Source of the DNA: Isoetes taiwanensis
Lineage: Eukaryota; Streptophyta; Lycopodiopsida; Isoetales; Isoetaceae
Reading direction: 5' to 3'
Length of the DNA: 64,000 nt
Assembly (NCBI GenBank): GCA_021234155.1
Contig: JAJEKV010000034.1
Span: forward strand, 14,554,671-14,618,670
Translations under genes and position numbers: made by a program
Shown here: positions 32,340-42,800 of the stretch, one piece after another
How the letters are laid out: each line of letters starts with the position of its first letter
Numbering within the stretch: the first letter of the stretch is position 1
Notes under the pieces: generated by a model
Told to the model about the DNA's origin: nothing
Database searches by the model: none
The model's input: the letters and a program-made list of their open reading frames with translations, nothing else

Positions 32340-32745
32340 ATGAATGATATTGAGGGTGAACACAAGATACAAAGATCTAACAAACATGTTAGCCGAAAGT
32401 GTGCTTCTTTGGATGGTAAAGATGATGGCAAAGACACATGTGTGAAGTGAAGAGAATGAATGAGCGGATGGAGCTTAATGAGTCAAGGATGAACACGCAC
32501 CGCATACAAATTATACAACAACCATATTAGCTGAGTGTGCTTGCTGGGTGGTAAAGATGATGGCAGCACACATTTGTGAAGTGAAGAGAATGAATGAGCA
32601 GATGGAGCGAATGAGTCAAGGATGAACCTGCACCTGCATACAGTATCTAACAAACATGTTAGCTGAGTGTGCTTGCTGGATGGTGAGGATGATAGCAGCA
32701 CACATATGTGAGGTGAAGACAATGGAGAGTGAAAAGATGAAATGA
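32340..32745. repeat. Roughly 130-bp tandem repeat in the gypsy 3' untranslated part
   Basis: Three diverged units share CAAACATGTTAGC(C/T)GA, GTGTGCTT, GGATGGTAAAGATGATGGC, GTGAAGTGAAGAGAATGAATGAG and GAGTCAAGGATGAAC. They lie between the 3' LTR and the integrase stop. A T23 run follows at about 33009-33031. Confidence 0.75.
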
Positions 32746-33093
32746 ATGATGTATGGCCAGTGGATGTCCCTGCATGGAAGCTTAATTAATCATTAGCACC
32801 ACATACCTGTTCTTCAAGAATCGTTTAGCTCATAGAATAGTTATCTCTGCAAAAGGTTATAACAACAAGGTGCAATCCTACAACTTACTTATCTAACTTG
32901 AAAAGTTAACTTCTCATGACATACTTCACACATTTTTAAGACTTATAAATAATTCAAGCTCTAACTTACTAATCTTCAGGACAATTTATATCTAATGCAA
33001 TGCAATTTGTTTTTTTTTTTTTTTTTTTTTTGAAATATTTCATGACTCTGTTTCTACCCTAATAACTCATACTCTAAATATAGCTACTAATTC

Positions 33094-34263
33094 TTATTCA
33101 AACAAACTAAGGGCAACATGTTGTTGCCAGTACCTCTTCAAATGCAGAATATTGATAGGATTTGGTAAGACCCTTCCTTCTGATATGGACCTCAACCAGT
33201 AAGAATCCTGGCCTGCTGTTCCTGCAACCTCAAAAGGACCTTCCCACAGCTCTTCAAATTTGCTGGCACAATCCTCTTTTGCTTTATTCCATTTTAAAAC
33301 TAATTCCCCATCTCTCAATGTACCTTGTAATTTATGTGCAGCCTTGAATGCTGCCAGATCTTTGGCTTTTTTTAATAATATTGCATTTTCAGCTTCATGT
33401 CTGTGCTCTTCCAACTGCATAAGTCGTATACATCTTTCTTTGAGTGCTTCCTCCATTTCCAAATTTAGTTTCAAGGCCATCCTCAGGGAGGGAAGTTCTA
33501 ATTCTATTGGGACAATAGATTCTACTCCATAAACCAGGCTGAAAGGTGTATGCTTGGTTGAGATTTTGGTAGTAACTCTATAAGCCCATAAAGCATCATG
33601 TAACTTCATGTGCCAATCTTTCTTTGAAACACTAATAGTCTTCTTGAGAATAGTCTTGAGCACTTTGTTTGTAGATTCTGCTTGGCCATTACCTTGAGGA
33701 TAATAAGACGAGCTCTTGGAGTGTCTCACTTTGAGAGTTGCTAGCAATGTGGCTATGACATCGTTTAAAAACTGACTACCCCTATCAGATATGAGTTTAA
33801 AAGGTATGCCAAACCTGGCACATATATTCTCATGGATAAATCCGGCAGTAGTATATGCATTGGCTTGTCTCAGGGGAACAGCTTCAGCCCATTTTGTAAA
33901 GTAATCAGTGGCCACAAGGATGTACCGATGTTGTGCGTAAGAAGGAGGATCTACGGTCCTATAAAATCAAGCCCCAAGTCCGGAAGGGTCCTTGGGAAGT
34001 TATGGCGATTAATGCGGTACCGGTGAAGAATCCTACGCCAAAAACGACATTTATGGCGATTGCTTGATTGTTTCATAACAGTCCTTGAAAAGAGTTGGCC
34101 AATAATAACCAGACCTCAAAATCTTCTTTGCTGTGGTATCTGCTGCAAAGTGTCCACCACATACCCCTTCATGGCATGCTTCCACCACTAATCTAGCTTC
34201 TTCTTTGTCAACACACCTTAGAATGATGCCTTCCTTGTCATACACCGCATAACACATTTCCAA
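33094..34263 (-). CDS. Gypsy integrase (HHCC plus DDE core)
   Basis: The 34263-34051 frame carries the zinc-binding start (VVEACHEGVCGGHFAADTTA, GYYWPTLFKDCYE). The 33915-33094 frame carries the catalytic core: TDYFTKWAEAVPL (Asp 1), ISDRGSQFLNDV (Asp 2) and YYPQGNGQAESTNKVLK (Glu). A C-terminal WEGPFEVAGTAGQDSYWL block ends in NILHLKRYW. The two parts are in different frames, with about 135 bp between them, so this copy is shifted. Confidence 0.9.
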
Positions 34264-34319
34264 TTAGTCTATATTTGTTACATTTTTCTTTGAACCTTCT
34301 TTTTGGCTAGAATTGAACC

Positions 34320-35013
34320 CTACGGTATTTCATTCAGCTCCAGAAACCTTCTTATCTCTTCTTGCCAATCTTCCTCCTGCACAAGATTTACATCTACATC
34401 TGCATCCTCTTGAACATCATTAGCCAAACCTTCTTCATCTTCCTGTTCGAACAAGATATTAGTCAAGTATGAACTAGGATCATTAACTAAAGTGATCACT
34501 TTGACAACAATATCATAAGCTTGAATTTTGCAGGCCCATCTACATATCTTAGCCTTAGGCTGCTTTTTTGAGAACATCAAGGATAAAGGATTTTGTTTCA
34601 TGTACACTTGAGTATGGCTTTTTTGAATGAGATGTCCCTGTCTATCAATCAAGAACATAAGGGCTGCTGCACTTTTTTCTAGTCTTGGATATCTCATTTC
34701 AGTGTTAGACCAAATTTTGCTGGCAAAAGTTACCACCTCTTCTTCTTGCAGCAGAACTAATCCTCTGACCCTTTTGGTTATCTTTGATGTAAGCCTCAAA
34801 GGGTTTGGATGTATCAGGAGGTTTAAGTAATGCAGAATTGGAGATGGCTTGTATAATATTATCAAAAGCAAGCTGGCAGGGCTGAGTCCATTCAACCATA
34901 ATTAACTTGCTCTCATGTTTGGTATACCTGCCAACCTTGGTGAGATCAGATATAGGAGCCACAGTATTAGAGAAATGTGGAACATACATCCTAAGAAAAC
35001 TTACCATCCCCAA
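34320..35013 (-). CDS. Gypsy RT connection and RNase H-like domain (frameshifted)
   Basis: MGMVSFLRMYVPHFSNTVAP followed by ISDLTK and PCQLAFDNIIQAISNSALLK is the usual gypsy RT thumb/RNase H entry. A second frame continues TFASKIWSNTEMRYPRLEKS, then RWACKIQAYDIVVK. The catalytic acids are poorly conserved and the change of frame is near 34.75 kb. Confidence 0.75.
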
Positions 35014-35072
35014 AAAACTTTTAACTTCCCTAACATAGTTTTAGGTGGTGCTAGTTTTTCGGGGCATCCACC

Positions 35073-35910
35073 TTACTTTTCAGCTACTTGAATCCCCTTG
35101 GAAGATACTTCATGGCCTAGCAATCCTCCCTTGGAGCAGAGAAACACGCATTTTTTGGGATTTAAACTTACACCCCCTTTTCTGCACATAACACATATTT
35201 TAGTTAGATAATTAAAATGATCCTTTAAGGCTGATCCCAAGCAAAGATCATCAAGAAAAACCCTGAATGCAGTTGAAGGCATGTCCTTGAAGATAGCATC
35301 CATTGTTCTTTGAAAAGTTCTTTGGGGCATTCATCAAACCAAAAGGCATTCTTTTCATGGCAAAAGTTCCCCATGGTGTAATGAAATTTGTCTTTTGGCT
35401 GGTCTTCTAGCTTGACAGAGATCTGATTAAACCCTGAGAATCCATCTAAGAAAGAGTAGATCTCCTTCCCTGCAACTGCATGTAAAACTTCTTCCAAAAA
35501 AGGCAAAGGATAGCAATCTTTAACAGTGGCTTTATTCAAATCCCTATAGTCAATGCAGATTCTAATAGTTTTGTTTTTTTTTTCAACAGGCACAATGCAT
35601 GACAACCATTCTGGATTTGATATTTCAGTGATCACACCTGCATCTTTCATTCTAAGTAATTCTTCTCTGATTAAGTCAAGCAAGGATACATTGATTCTTC
35701 TGAGTTTTTGCATCACAGGTTTGATACCCTTCTTAACCTTTATCTCAAACTCACAAATGTTCTTGTCAACACCAACTAATTCATCATAGTCCCAAGCAAA
35801 CACATCCTTCCATTCATTAAAAAAATTAGTTAATGTGCATTCATCTTCTTCTCTAAACATATCTCCAACATACAAGACTCTATTCTGACCATTTTTCTCT
35901 ATTTGGATTT
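35073..35910 (-). CDS. Gypsy reverse transcriptase domain
   Basis: Residues include AGVITEISNPEWLSCIVPVE, RICIDYRDLNKATVKDCYPL, FLDGFSGFNQISV and, after a frame change near 35.33 kb, RVFLDDLCLGSAL. The active-site box is FLDD in place of YxDD. The domain continues downstream into MCRKGGVSLNPKKCVFLCSK and LGHEVSSKGI, as in plant gypsy RTs. Confidence 0.9.
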
Positions 35911-35979
35911 CTCTTACTTGTTTTTCAGTACTAGCATTGATTACCAGAATAGGATGAAGTTGTTTGAGTTCTTCTTCTT

Positions 35980-36420
35980 CAAGCTCTTCTTCTTTAATAG
36001 CACCTTCTGCTAGATGTTCGAGCAAGACACTCTTGCATAAGGCATCTGCCTCCTCATTGAACTCTCTGGTTATGTGATGCAGCTCCCAAGTTGAAAATCC
36101 TGATAATTCTTCTAAAGCCTGATCTCTAAGTATGAGCATATCCTTGTTCTTAGTCTGATAATCTCCTAGGATCTGTCTACACACAAGTTGGGAGTCACCA
36201 AACACAATAATGTCAGTAATGCCAAGGTGCTTAGCCTCCTGCAATCCTGCAATTAATGCTTTATACTCAGCCATGTTAGAAGTGGAATTCAAATGGATTC
36301 TGCCTACTTTTGCCATTAATTTACTGGCCTTATCTTTGAGAATAGCAGCAGATGATGCTATGCTTAGTTTCTTAGAAACACCACCATCAAACCATAAGTA
36401 AGCACTACTACTTTCCTTGA
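35980..36420 (-). CDS. Extra RNase H domain located upstream of the gypsy RT
   Basis: The minus strand reads AYLWFDGGVSKKLSIASSAA, HLNSTSNMAEYKALIAGLQE, TDIIVFGDSQLVCRQILGDY and EFNEEADALCKSVL. The D-E-D-D set (FDGG, AEYK, GDSQ, EADA) is that of RNase HI of the archaeal-like type found in Tat/Ogre elements. In those elements it usually follows the RT-linked RNase H; here it lies between protease and RT and is fused in frame to the RT polypeptide. Confidence 0.8.
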
Positions 36421-36535
36421 GTGTCTCAAGACTTGTCCGATGGTCTCTTTGCTATATCAATTTTGAGCCATAATGACTTCATACTCACCAGGTTGGTTAG
36501 ACATCAACAAATCTTCTTCAATATAGTTAAAAGAT

Positions 36536-37387
36536 TCAAATTCCCCAAGCTTGTTGTAAATAGTGATTTGTCTTTTTGCCATCAGTAATGGTACACTCAC
36601 CTCTTGACCATATAGGCCTAGCATCTACTGTGGACAGCCATCTCCTTCCTAAAAGAAGGTCATAAATATCTGATTTCTCATTCATACCTTCAAAAGCAAC
36701 TACTACAAAATTAGCAGCCACTACAATCCCTTCAATATCTATAGGTACCTTGCTTACAATCCCTATGGGGTTTATTTTCGAATTGGAGAAGGATTTAAGT
36801 ACCATTGGGGCTTTTTTGTCAATCTCTAAGCCACATTGTCTCATCACATGATGTGGCATGACATTTAAAGGTGAACCACCATCTAGTAATACCTTGGACA
36901 AAGCTCTTTTACCAATGTTGGCAGCACAAGTGAAGGCACCTGGATCATGCTCATCTTGTATCAGCATTTGTTCTTCAGTGTGGTTTGTAAAAGCAATCTG
37001 CTCCTCTTGTGTGAGGTTAACTTGTTCCTCCTGAGTCAAACTAAGCATCTTTTTTCTGTAAGTAGGAGCAATTCTCAACAATGTGAGTAGGTCTACACTG
37101 ATTTTTGAACTTTTCATAAGAGTCTCAAATTCATCATTGTCTTTATCTTTTCTCGGAAACTTTTGACAAGGCAGAGGGGGTATCAGTTGTTTACCTTCTT
37201 CTGCAGGTTTGTTTTTATTCCCTCTACCTTCTAAAGCACTTGTTTCTGTTTCTTCTCGAATTGCCTCCTTGTCTTTCATCATAGCTCTGGTGTGCACAGC
37301 CATAATTTCTTCCTGCTCTTCAGATTCCTGCACAAACCTTATAGGATAAGAAGTTTCAGACAAATATTTTCGAAGCGATGGTTTCAT
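36536..37387 (-). CDS. Gypsy aspartic protease region
   Basis: The frame includes SKVLLDGGSPLNVMPHHVMR (active-site DTG reads DGG), a flap-like segment and IYDLLLGRRWLSTVDARPIW, which is the usual plant gypsy LLGRxWL motif. The first part is a charged linker following gag. Confidence 0.8.
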   Translation of the reverse strand: MKPSLRKYLSETSYPIRFVQESEEQEEIMAVHTRAMMKDKEAIREETETSALEGRGNKNKPAEEGKQLIPPLPCQKFPRKDKDNDEFETLMKSSKISVDLLTLLRIAPTYRKKMLSLTQEEQVNLTQEEQIAFTNHTEEQMLIQDEHDPGAFTCAANIGKRALSKVLLDGGSPLNVMPHHVMRQCGLEIDKKAPMVLKSFSNSKINPIGIVSKVPIDIEGIVVAANFVVVAFEGMNEKSDIYDLLLGRRWLSTVDARPIWSRGECTITDGKKTNHYLQQAWGI

Positions 37388-38487
37388 TAGATCTTTGCTT
37401 TTTCCTGTCTAGCAAAATACTCTTTAACACTACATCTATCTTCATAGTGTCCTGTGGCTTTGCAAAAAATACAGACAGGGCACTCTTTACCATAATGGCC
37501 TCTCTTATTGCATTTAAGACAAAGCCTGTACCAACAAATCTCAGAAGAATGAGTGTCTCTCATGCAATGTGCACATGGAGGATAAGTTCTTCTTTCTGGT
37601 CTTGAAGCCTTCAATTCACGGAGTTGTTTGGTCACTTCAAGTAGGGCCCTCAACAACCTTGTCAACATCTATTTTGGTATTAGCAGGCGTTATCGATTCT
37701 TAGTTGTCTTGAATTTCTTCTTGTCTTTCCGAATAGCATAAACCGGTATGGCATCGGACCCATATGCTCTTGTTCAAAATCTGGGAAGAAAGGATCATTA
37801 GTGGCATAAACATCATCTGGCAAGGAAGAAAGCACATCAGCAATTTCAATAGCCTTGTTAAAAGCCTTGTGAATGGTAGCAAATCCCTCCTGCTTGTAAA
37901 TCTTAAGCATTTTCTGTGTACTCTCGGTCACACCCGGTCAAACCTCTTATAAAAGATGCAACAAGATGCAAGGTATGGTGAGGCACTTGATTAGTTTGAC
38001 ATTTGGTGAGATACACATGAAATCTTTCTACATATTGATGAATAGTCTCACCATTTCTAATATGGAAAGTTTGTAATTCAAAAACAAGATCTTGAGGATC
38101 ATAAACCTTTCCAAACCTTGCTAGGAATCTTTTGATAATCTCATCCCATGTGTTAGTTCCATCACTTATCACATATTCCAACCAAGCTCTTACTTCATCA
38201 TTTTTGAAGCACTTCTTGAATTCAGTGAACTTGGTACCTTTCTTGTGGCCATATTCTTGATAATACTCATCAAAAACCTTGAGAAAATTGTTAGCACTCA
38301 TAGTAGAATCAAATGTAGGAGCAGGGAATGGGAACATTCAGGTTCAAAGTATTGGCGAGCACGCAGTTGTGTTTAGATTCACAGATTTGTTGAGATGTAC
38401 AGACATACCTTGGGGTGTAGCTTGTACCTCTGCATTATCTTGTACCTCAGCATGTTCAGATGTCTCAGCATTTCGTCTAGGAGCCAT
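37387..38487 (-). CDS. Gypsy gag with two CCHC zinc knuckles (frameshifted)
   Basis: It begins MAPRRNAETSEHAEVQDNAE at ATG 38487. It continues in another frame with FLKVFDEYYQEYGHKKGTKF, TWDEIIKRFLARFGKVYDPQ and YVERFHVYLTKC, a retrotransposon gag core. CLKCNKRGHYGKEC and CIFCKATGHYEDRC at 37.4-37.55 kb are canonical CX2CX4HX4C knuckles. Confidence 0.88.
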
Positions 38488-38509
38488 AGTTCCCAAGAAC
38501 CAGGGTGGA

Positions 38510-38527
38510 TCTCGGTAGGAGCCTCCA
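38510..38527 (-). promoter_or_regulatory. Primer-binding site, Gln-tRNA-like
   Basis: Three bases inside the 5' LTR the minus strand reads TGGAGGCTCCTACCGAGA. This resembles the complement of a plant glutamine tRNA 3' end (T-arm CTCGGT...CCTCCA). The match is from memory. Confidence 0.5.
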
Positions 38528-38530
38528 AGA

Positions 38531-41014
38531 TGTTGAGGGTATTCCTGGCAATCCCTCAACTGGAATGGTATAGGACCTCCAGGTTGCTTTAGGCAACCAC
38601 TCTTTGCTCAAAATTTGCAGAAACAACTTTCAAGGAATCTGTTAGAACCAGTTTCCCAAATTGGAAAAAAATACACAGTACTAACCTTTTGATTCTGAGC
38701 AATATAAATTGAATTTTCTCCTGAAATTAATGCAATAGTATACTAGACAATTGATGTGAAATATGTGCAAAATATATTCTGAAGTCAGATATCATTTGGC
38801 ACTTTAAAATCACACAACTGACTAGGTCAAAATTTGGTCAATGCTCTCGGCAGAGAGCTCCTTTTTGCAGAATTCTTTAAGAATAACTTTTTTGAATGAA
38901 ACCACCTGGGGAAGTGTTAGAGGGTCTAAAGGGTCACGTGCAAACACTCATACAGTCTAAAGATGAAGATATTTTGGAACTGTGGGATTTTATGAACTGA
39001 CAGACTATGTTTTTTTGCCACAGAGAATGCTTTTTTCAAATTTGTCGATATTTAGGTAGGAAAACTATGTAAAAGGAACAATAGAGATATTCTAAATCAA
39101 CCCTTGCTATTAAAATCACTAAAGCTTCAGGAGTTCAACTACAGAGTATGCAAATGGTGCAGTTCAGGTGATGAGATATGGGTGGCATTATGGTGAGCGA
39201 GTTTTTCTTTATTAACCATAGAACAGTGTTGATTGATATGCATACTAGTTGAAAGAAACGAAATAATCTATTTTTTGAATTTTCTTTAGTCTTTATGCAA
39301 TATAAAAGCTATTTCAGAGCTATTTTTTGGAATTTCAAAAATTTCAAAGGGAAAGATATTACCAAATTGGATTTTCATTCACTTGATATAACAAATTGGA
39401 GGAATCACATCATTTTCGATGCCCACAGTTAATGAGCAAAGCATATTTCCGAAAAAACGGACAGATTTATGGTCAGCTTTACTGATCAACAATCACTTTG
39501 AACAGCAAGGAGGGTCGAATCCGCAGCAGGAGATCACTTTTGCATGTACTTCACACCAGCAATCTTCAGTTTAGCATAAAAGCCCCTAACTTTCGCATAG
39601 AGATTTGCCCTCTTTAAAAAGGCCCTGTTCTGTTGAAATTCTTGAATCTACGGCCAGATCCTTTGTCTTTTAGCTTTGATTTGGTTTTCTTGATGTTGCA
39701 GAGGTGGGTTCGGAAGGTAATGATGAGAATTTGTGGTCGGATACAGCCAAAAAATTCCGTTTCTTGGTTGGCAAAAATTAAGGGTTCTTGGCTTCCTTCA
39801 GCAGATATATCCCACAGGCCAAGAGCAAAAAGTTAAACAAGGATATAAATAGACTTCTGAAGCCGTTTCAACTAATTGCGTGGTCTCCTCCCACGCCAGC
39901 GTCGGCTCGTGATTCGACCTGGCACGCCAGGGGGGACGCCACTTGGCGGAAAATGAGAGGGTAGATAGATGGGGGGTAGATGTAGGTAGGTTTTTGCCAT
40001 TTTTCCAAAGAAGGCACGTTTCCCAAGAAGTAGCTTAAGGAGGTCCAAATAAACTCAATTTGAAATTTTTTTTGTGCCAGGTGGCATATTTTCACAAGGG
40101 CTACCAGGTGGTTTTGTCAAAAGATGATTTGGAGCACTTTGACTTTTTGTCAAAAGAGTGAAGGGGGTGACTAGGCATAAATTTTGGTGAAGTGGCAAAT
40201 GTACTGCTGATGTGGTACCATTGGATGACAAAAGAACTTAAGAACTTTCCCCTAGTCAAAATGTTTTAATGAGGTGGATATGGAATGAAAATGATGTGGG
40301 TTGACACGTGTGAATAGTGATGTGGACTTGTGAGTGATGATGTGGGCATAAAAAGAATACTTTTGCCAACTAGACATAGGTGACAACCTTTCCTCAACCT
40401 AGTGATCATTTTAACCCTAGGTTTTTTGAAGTGAGAGAAAGTAGGGTAAAGCCTCAACTTTTTTTTGTTTCTTTTGGTAAACTTGTGAATGTATGGATGG
40501 ATCATGAGTGTGTGGGTCATTTTGACTAGGGAAAAGTGATTTTTGAACAATCCCAAGGTATGGTATGATGAAATATAGGTATATGGGAAATGATAGTATG
40601 AAGTGTAGAGATGACAAGAGATAGGAAGGTGGAATATGAGTCAAATGGCTATAAAAATGGGAAATTGGCTGGGCAAAACTCTTGCAACATCAAGAATCCA
40701 AACTTCAAATGCTCAAATCATGAAATAGACTTCATACCATGCTCATGCCTCGCAATTCTTCAACAAGTGACTTCAAATCTTGTAGGAGTGATCTCTAGTA
40801 CTTTGGATGATAATCAAAAACCTTGTCCATCCTCCAATTTTGAGATAACCAAGTGAATGTCCTTCTTTGGTTCTTCTAAACATTTGTTCCTTTTGCTGTT
40901 TGACTGAGTCTTCAAGTGCTTCTGCAAGCCAATGGTCTTCATATTTCCTCATGCAATCAATGAGCCAAATGTCAGATATGTCTAGGCTCTTCTATGCTGC
41001 CATGAGTGGCAGCA
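38531..41014 (-). repeat. 5' LTR of the gypsy element
   Basis: Direct repeat of 29693-32177. It ends GGCAGCA followed by the CAATC target duplication. Confidence 0.92.
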
Positions 41015-41670
41015 CAATCCTGTACGTGTGGATAATAGGTTGTGGATAACAAAGTCAAGCAAGAAATTGGTTGTCTTAAGGAATAAATGTAGAGAATTTT
41101 TGAAGGCAGCTATGATAGATTTTGATGAACTATGTTAATGTCAATGAAGTGGTTGATGGAATAGCACAAGATATGAAATGTGACTTTGTGTTTATGTGGG
41201 ACCAGTCTCATTGCATTGAGATGCCCTTCAAGTGGCCAATTAGATCTGACAAACCATTGTACCTGAAACCATTGTCTAAGATTTTTAGTGAATATCCACA
41301 ATATGAGAAGGAATTGCATATTGTTGGATGATAGTATTCACAAAACATTTGCTTCTCCATCTTTCACATCTCGTTTGGTACCTAGTTCAATTTGGATGCA
41401 AAAGACTCTGTATTGGAACAGCTCCTGCGAGCGATTAAGGATGTAGCAGGTGTTGATGATTTCTCTCTCATTCTTAAGGCACATTGTAGGCCAGAGCAGT
41501 ACATAGAGGATGCACTCAAGATTTTGGAAACCCATGGCAGAGTTTGCATTGGGAGGGGAGACAATTGATTTGGTGAAGGCCTATTGCAATGGTCAGGTGC
41601 AGTGGTTAAGGGAAACCTTTCAAAGTTCAGGACACGGGGATAGATTTCAGAAATACTTGAAGGATTAACA
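41015..41670 (+). pseudogene. 3' part of the FCP1-like gene, cassette copy 1
   Basis: Downstream of the gypsy insertion the FCP1-like reading resumes: KSSKKLVVLRNKCREFLKAA, NVNEVVDGIAQDMKCDFVFM, WDQSHCIEMPFKW, LKPLSKIFSEYPQYEKELHI, LLDDSIHKTFASPSFTSRLV, and a C-terminal helical part (VLEQLLRAIKDVAGVDDFSL). WDQSHC, LKPLSK and DDSxxK are the order seen in plant FCP1-like domains, where the DD pair is the Mg-binding HAD motif. At least two frame changes are present. It is convergent with the transposase pseudogene at 42.8-45.3 kb. Confidence 0.7.
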
Positions 41671-42800
41671 TGTTAACAGGTTGTATATGTTGATGTAGTC
41701 ATATGGGATTTACAGAGGCAGATATGCCAAAATTTTGTAAATAGTTTACATTGATACTTTGATATATAATTCAGGCAGTTAAATGCCACAATTTTGTAAA
41801 TTTCATTCTCAATACCAAATCATGTTATAAGTGCCTTGCATTGCTTTCTATTGATTTCATTTCTTTCCACTCTTGTTTCTGCTTTATATAGTCAAACTTT
41901 GCAGGTGCTTCAGAAAAGGGCTTTCTAGTTAAAGCTAAGCTCTTTAATCTCTGGTTTGTCCTTTTTTCTTGCCAAAAACCCCCTTCCTTTTTGGCCAATT
42001 TCATCAAATCCACATGTGTCTGAGGCTACTGTGTTGCCGAGTGCACCATGCAAGCTTTTGCACATTCAGGTTGTTGCCAAACTTTGTGTATCAGGGTTTG
42101 TCCAAAAATCTACTTGGGGATGTACTTCAGATTATTCAACTTTAATGCTTATACCCTTTCATTTTTATTTTTCTACACTTTTCATTCTATATTTCAGTCA
42201 GGTTTATAGTGATTTCTAATTTATTTCTGCAGCATTTCTAGACTTTCGAAGTCCATTAATGCACTAAGCTTCCCTTCAATACGACCAGTCACCATTTGCA
42301 CAAAGGCGCCATTCTTGATTTGGCTATTCTCTTTTTGGCTCAGAAGCTTATTGGGAAAATGCAATTGGAAGCCTATTCCTGGCAGAGGAAGATTTAGACG
42401 GGCCAGATCCTGGGATTCTGGATTACAGGGATTCTGGAACAAATCCATATATGGCGACTTGAAGACTGGTTTGAATTTTCATTTATGCTAGTTTGTTAAT
42501 GTAATGTTCAATCTTGAAGTATTGTTGGTTTTTGAACTATTGTTGGTCTTTGAGTATAAGATATCGACTATCATATATAAACACTTTCAATTATGTTAGT
42601 TGTTCTTATTATGACTACAAGAGTTTTTATTATGTTGTTTTTGAGTAAATTAATAGCATTTTCTAGTAAAATGACCCTATTCTGTATCTTTTGAGTACTT
42701 TGCCGTTTTTTTGCCATTTTCGTTTTCCGTTTTCGTTTTCCGTTTTCAAAAAATGACTCGCCGTTTTCATTTCGTTTTCGTTTTCCCTAACTATGGTCCA
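41671..42800. other. Spacer between convergent genes of cassette copy 1
   Basis: No gene supported. It contains a CGTTTTC microsatellite at 42717-42786 and AT-rich sequence. Short frames at 41956-42219 and 42221-42448 show no recognised family. Confidence 0.5.

Larger units (their letters stand above)
29693..41014 (-). mobile_element. Ty3/gypsy LTR retrotransposon (11.3 kb), TSD CAATC
   Basis: Two LTRs of about 2,485 bp (29693-32177 and 38531-41014), near-identical, start TGTTGAGGG and end GGCAGCA on the plus strand. The target duplication CAATC lies at 29688-29692 and 41015-41019. Coding is on the minus strand in the order gag, CCHC knuckles, protease, RNase H, RT, second RNase H/connection, HHCC zinc finger, integrase. 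Several frames are shifted, so autonomy is doubtful, but the LTR identity implies recent insertion. It lies inside the FCP1-like gene of cassette copy 1. Confidence 0.93.

Noticed and set aside
32483-32722. Minus-strand frames with HTQLTCLL repeats
   Set aside because: They derive from the 130-bp tandem repeat in the gypsy non-coding region.
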